A program made the position numbers and the translations under genes. Positions 4,660 through 7,002 of a DNA stretch of 7,002 nucleotides are shown piece after piece; within the stretch, counting starts at the first letter, position 1, and the number at the start of each line of letters is the position of its first letter. The notes under the pieces were generated by a model. The model was not told the origin of the DNA, ran no database searches, and saw nothing but the letters and a program-made list of their open reading frames with translations. Origin of the DNA: Desulfobacterales bacterium (lineage in GTDB: Bacteria > Desulfobacterota > DSM-4660 > Desulfatiglandales > Desulfatiglandaceae); NCBI GenBank assembly GCA_022013615.1, contig JAKLQB010000331.1, positions 1 through 7,002 of the forward strand. Direction: 5' to 3'.

Positions 4660-5335
4660 AATAGTACAGTGACTTGCGCTTTTTCTCCCGTTTTCCCAGT
4701 ACCAGACCGATAAACAGGCCAATGAGTAAAACCGCGGCACCTGTAGCAAACCATCTGTTCCGTTGGGAAGACTTCAAGCGCTCATTTTCAGAGGTCAAGT
4801 TCTTAGCGGTGTTTTGGATGGTCTCCAGTTTTGTCCTTGTTGTCTCATACTCTTCTTTGAGGTTTAGATACTCGCTGGCGCCCTGCTTTAGTGATTCATA
4901 CTTGCTTTGAAGGTTTTTAAGGGCCTCGGAGGTCTTTTTGAGTTCCCCGGTGAGTCTCTGTCCTAGCTGGGTTGCATCCCCCTGTTCACTCTGGATACTG
5001 GCCAATTTATCTTTAATACGATCATTTTCGGCCTTAAGATTGGTGGCCTGTAATTCCCAGGGCAGACGGTCAATGAGATAGCGACTCAGGACCCACCCCT
5101 CCACAGTGCCCTGCCCACGGTCTAAGAGGCGAACATGGGCCCAGTTCTCCTGAGAATCCATGACCTCAACTGCCTCTCCCGAATTAGGCATTGCAATGAC
5201 CTTGTTCTCGCTACTGGGGCCAGTCCGCAGCGTAATTTTGAAAGAATCGGTCACATAGGCCCTGTCGGCCCAACTCAATTGTCCCATCAGGCACAATCCC
5301 AAAGTGATAAACAGAATAAATCGAAGTTTTTTCAT
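4658..5335 (-). CDS. SH3b domain, coiled-coil, membrane-anchor protein (YgiM-like)
   Basis: A 225-residue envelope protein with the layout of E. coli YgiM and the TIGR04211-type 'SH3 and anchor domain' proteins. Residues 1-23 are a signal peptide (KK at 2-3, hydrophobic 6-17, S-W-A|D cleavage). Residues 24-95 form a bacterial SH3 domain, with the typical LRTGPSSENKVIAMPNSG (36-53), the W-A-H-V strand and the G-W-V final strand (80-82). Residues 96-191 are a long charged coiled coil, and 195-214 a single membrane segment followed by a basic tail (KREKKRK). The SH3b domain would lie in the periplasm, possibly binding peptidoglycan, held from the inner membrane by the coiled coil. The ATG at 5335 has AAGGA just upstream and its own consensus promoter. 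Precise function is unknown. It is monocistronic and converges with the toxin gene. Confidence 0.9.
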   Translation of the reverse strand: MKKLRFILFITLGLCLMGQLSWADRAYVTDSFKITLRTGPSSENKVIAMPNSGEAVEVMDSQENWAHVRLLDRGQGTVEGWVLSRYLIDRLPWELQATNLKAENDRIKDKLASIQSEQGDATQLGQRLTGELKKTSEALKNLQSKYESLKQGASEYLNLKEEYETTRTKLETIQNTAKNLTSENERLKSSQRNRWFATGAAVLLIGLFIGLVLGKREKKRKSLYY

Positions 5336-5380
5336 ATCATCCTTGCCCTTGTTTTGGTTATCAGTTTTTTATTCTTCTAA

Positions 5381-5409
5381 ACATTAACATACTCGCTCCA
5401 TTATGTCAA
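5381..5409 (-). promoter_or_regulatory. extended -10 sigma-70 promoter of the SH3 protein gene
   Basis: On the minus strand TTGACA (5409-5404) is followed after 17 bp by TAATGT (5386-5381), preceded by TGT (5389-5387), an extended -10 element. Transcription would start near 5374, about 38 nt before the ATG at 5335. The -35 box begins only 8 bp from the outer arm of the compound inverted repeat at 5417-5707. Confidence 0.75.
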
Positions 5410-5416
5410 AACCCCA

Positions 5417-5707
5417 TCAGCAATTCTCATTATGACCCTTAGGCCTTACTAATGCAGGTCCGTGGGGTCTCTTTTTAAAGGCCGCAAGAAAAATTCTTCC
5501 ACAACTTGTCGAACGCCCCCGTGGCTTTGAATAAATGCTCCGAGCAGGCAGAGAAGGCGTCAGTTGCAACGGAGACTCTCCTTTGGGGCTGTCCTATAAC
5601 GAATTTCAAGGCTACACTGCCGTTCAATAGAATGAAATAAGCATTTGCGGCCTTTAAAAAGAGACCCCGCGGTCCTGCCAGATGAAAGCCATAATTAGAA
5701 TTGCTGA
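5417..5707. repeat. 291-bp compound inverted repeat, possible MITE-like element
   Basis: Two nested pairs of arms are visible. The inner pair, 5454-5487 against 5645-5678, matches at 32 of 34 positions (mismatches at 5459/5673 and 5463/5669). The outer pair, 5417-5434 against 5690-5707, matches at 17 of 18. The arms are separated by unequal, unrelated spacers (19 bp left, 11 bp right), and the inner arms enclose a 157-bp core with no recognisable protein. The element begins 3 bp after the porB stop codon and ends 7 bp from the -35 box of the next gene, filling the intergenic space. No target-site duplication is evident at the outer ends. Candidate explanations are a non-autonomous mobile element or a large structured RNA at the porB mRNA 3' end. 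The 79-codon minus-strand frame inside it looks incidental. Confidence 0.8.
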
Positions 5708-5710
5708 ATC

Positions 5711-6622
5711 TCAAATGGCAATTTTATCAAACCGTTCTTTTAACCGCTCAAACCTTGTCGTGACCTCCCTCTGATATACCTGGATATCTTCCTGTGTCAA
5801 GTGTTTGAATCTTCCCTGGGAACGCAAATAATTATTAACCGGTTCAACCTCATCCAGAATAACGGTCTGCCTGAAAATTTCACTGTTTTTCACCTCATAG
5901 AGGGGAAATATATTGGAAAGCACTGCCAGTCTCATGATTTCGATAGACATATTTTCCGGGGTCTTCCACCCTGGCGGACAGGCGGAAAGGATATGAATAT
6001 ACCGCATGCCTTTCATAGATCGTGCCTTTTTGAACTTGGCAATCAAATCATGGGGATAAGCAGCCGTGGCAGTGGCAATATAAGGGATTCTGTGAGCAAC
6101 CATTATTTCATCCATATCCTTTTTTGGCTCTGATTTGGGAGCCTTAACCGGTGTGGTCGAGGTCCAGGCTCCCCGCGGTGTACCTCCGGAGCGCTGAACA
6201 CCTGTATTCATATAGGCCTCGTTGTCATAACACACATAGATAACATCCTCATTTCTCTCCGCGGCACCGGAAAGGGCCTGGATACCAATATCATAGGTCC
6301 CCCCATCGCCAGCCCAGCCCACAACACAGACATCCTCCATACCCCTTCTTCTGTAAGCAGCCTTGAGACCTGAGATGACCGCCCCGGTAGTCATAAATGC
6401 GGTATTGAAAAAAGGAACCTCCATGGCCGTTTGAGGCCAGGCACCGGGAATAATGCCCCAACAGCAAGCTGGCACTACAAGAGCTGTCGGTTTCCCAAGG
6501 CCTTTTAGGGCCAGACGCATGGATAGGGATGCTCCGCAACCAGCGCATGCCACATGACCAGCAGTCATATACTCATCTTCGGGAATCTCCATATTATCGA
6601 ATCTCTGATTGAGACTATACAT
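5711..6622 (-). CDS. porB: pyruvate:ferredoxin oxidoreductase, beta subunit
   Basis: The thiamine-pyrophosphate-binding beta subunit of pyruvate:ferredoxin oxidoreductase (pyruvate synthase), which interconverts pyruvate plus CoA and acetyl-CoA plus CO2 with ferredoxin in the cytoplasm. The 303 residues match the family length. Cys26 and Cys29 (CAGC), Cys54 and Cys215 (SACPPGW) fit the four ligands of the [4Fe-4S] cluster nearest TPP. The TPP/Mg2+ motif is GDGGTYDIG (105-113) through YDNEAY (132-137). The stretch YMNTGVQRSGGTPRGAWTSTTP is typical of pyruvate-type PorB rather than 2-oxoglutarate enzymes. The first ATG (6622) is chosen because AGGAG lies 6 nt upstream; Met11 lacks such a site. 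The start overlaps the porA stop by 8 bp. A gamma/delta subunit gene probably lies upstream, beyond the window. A large inverted repeat follows 3 bp after the stop. Confidence 0.96.
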   Translation of the reverse strand: MYSLNQRFDNMEIPEDEYMTAGHVACAGCGASLSMRLALKGLGKPTALVVPACCWGIIPGAWPQTAMEVPFFNTAFMTTGAVISGLKAAYRRRGMEDVCVVGWAGDGGTYDIGIQALSGAAERNEDVIYVCYDNEAYMNTGVQRSGGTPRGAWTSTTPVKAPKSEPKKDMDEIMVAHRIPYIATATAAYPHDLIAKFKKARSMKGMRYIHILSACPPGWKTPENMSIEIMRLAVLSNIFPLYEVKNSEIFRQTVILDEVEPVNNYLRSQGRFKHLTQEDIQVYQREVTTRFERLKERFDKIAI

Positions 6623-7002
6623 GTCTGACTCCTATCCACATATCAATATCGTCTGGTCTATGGCTTTCAAGGGTCTTGTAGTAGATTTCTTTAATGGTCT
6701 TTACGCTTATGTCACACCCGCCAATACCGGCTATGTACCCATAGACCATTGGCCTTTCCTGGTCAGAAAGCTCGCAGAGGACACTTCTTAATTCCTGGGC
6801 CCATATTCCCTGGGCACCAGGGGAGAAGTTTCTGTCAATCACCGCCACCTTTTTCTTTCCCTTCAGTGCCCCCATGATCTCCTCACCTGGGAATGGTCGA
6901 AAGGTTTTAATCTTTACCAGCCCTGCCCTTTCCCCTTCAGCTCGGAGTGCCTCAACGGCCACCCTGGCCGTTGAGGCAGCGGTTCCTGTGCAGACAACCA
7001 AA
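6615..7002 (-). CDS. porA: pyruvate:ferredoxin oxidoreductase, alpha subunit (C-terminal part)
   Basis: Partial gene: the 5' end lies beyond the right edge of the window, and about 128 C-terminal residues are seen. They form the transketolase-C-like domain of PorA, with the opening VVCTGTAASTARVAV strand-helix, the K-I-K-T-F-R-P-F-P motif, VIDRNFSPGAQG, and the terminal Y-I-A-G-I-G-G-C-D-I-S motif before a short tail. All are characteristic of PorA. The TTG at 7001-6999 is an internal codon, not a start. The stop TAG (6617-6615) lies inside the first codons of porB, so the two subunits are translationally coupled. In this enzyme the alpha subunit carries the pyrimidine-binding and transketolase-C domains and pairs with PorB to make the active site. 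Confidence 0.93.
   Translation of the reverse strand, partial: LVVCTGTAASTARVAVEALRAEGERAGLVKIKTFRPFPGEEIMGALKGKKKVAVIDRNFSPGAQGIWAQELRSVLCELSDQERPMVYGYIAGIGGCDISVKTIKEIYYKTLESHRPDDIDMWIGVRHV

Noticed and set aside
3960..4660. Toxin-antitoxin module as part of a larger mobile element
   Set aside because: AT-rich composition hints at transfer, but no transposase, integrase, terminal repeats or target duplication could be found around it.
5475..5714. 79-codon minus-strand ORF inside the inverted repeat
   Set aside because: It starts within the last codons of porB, runs through both inner arms, has no recognisable domain, and its frame is explained by the repeat itself. It was not listed as a gene.

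Overview
The window looks like a chromosomal segment of an anaerobic bacterium, most likely a Desulfobacterota (deltaproteobacterium)-type organism. That placement is an inference. It rests on a pyruvate:ferredoxin oxidoreductase of the multi-subunit type, a cobalamin gene, a Ni/Co transporter with a DUF1007 partner, Gram-negative envelope proteins (a lipoprotein with a lipobox and a YgiM-like SH3/anchor protein), and intergenic spaces crowded with short dispersed-type repeats. No rRNA, tRNA, CRISPR array or intact transposase was found.

Layout, left to right. 1-194: repeat-type hairpins. 195-563 (-): small alanine-rich coiled-coil lipoprotein of Lpp/OprI type. 564-771: two arrays of degenerate 7-bp repeats and a near-palindrome. 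772-1128 (-): unrecognised ORF that may be a decayed or frameshifted gene. 1129-1428: divergent intergenic region with a strong minus-strand terminator and one copy of a 22-bp block that recurs upstream of cobU. 1429-2923 (+): translationally coupled pair, a periplasmic DUF1007 protein with an EF-hand-like loop and a NicO/RcnA-type Ni2+/Co2+ membrane transporter. 2924-3223: GC-rich hairpins between convergent genes, plus a 40-codon ORF joined to cobU by an ATGA overlap. 3224-3769 (-): cobU. 3961-4635 (+): type II toxin-antitoxin pair (Phd/YefM antitoxin, PIN-domain toxin) behind a consensus sigma-70 promoter whose -10 box lies inside a 23-bp inverted repeat, a likely autoregulatory operator. 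4658-5335 (-): SH3b, coiled-coil, membrane-anchor protein with its own extended -10 promoter. 5417-5707: a 291-bp compound inverted repeat filling the space between that gene and porB. 5711-7002 (-): porB and the 3' end of porA, overlapping by 8 bp.

How the genes relate. The porAB genes encode the catalytic core that interconverts pyruvate and acetyl-CoA with ferredoxin. The NicO/DUF1007 pair probably handles nickel or cobalt, and CobU works in cobalamin nucleotide-loop assembly, so metal/corrinoid metabolism is a plausible loose theme of the centre. The genes there are convergent, however, and not one operon. The TA module is self-contained. No wholly new multi-gene system is evident. The most unusual signals are non-coding: the compound inverted repeat, the operator over the TA promoter, the duplicated 22-bp leader block, and the 7-bp-period DNA arrays.
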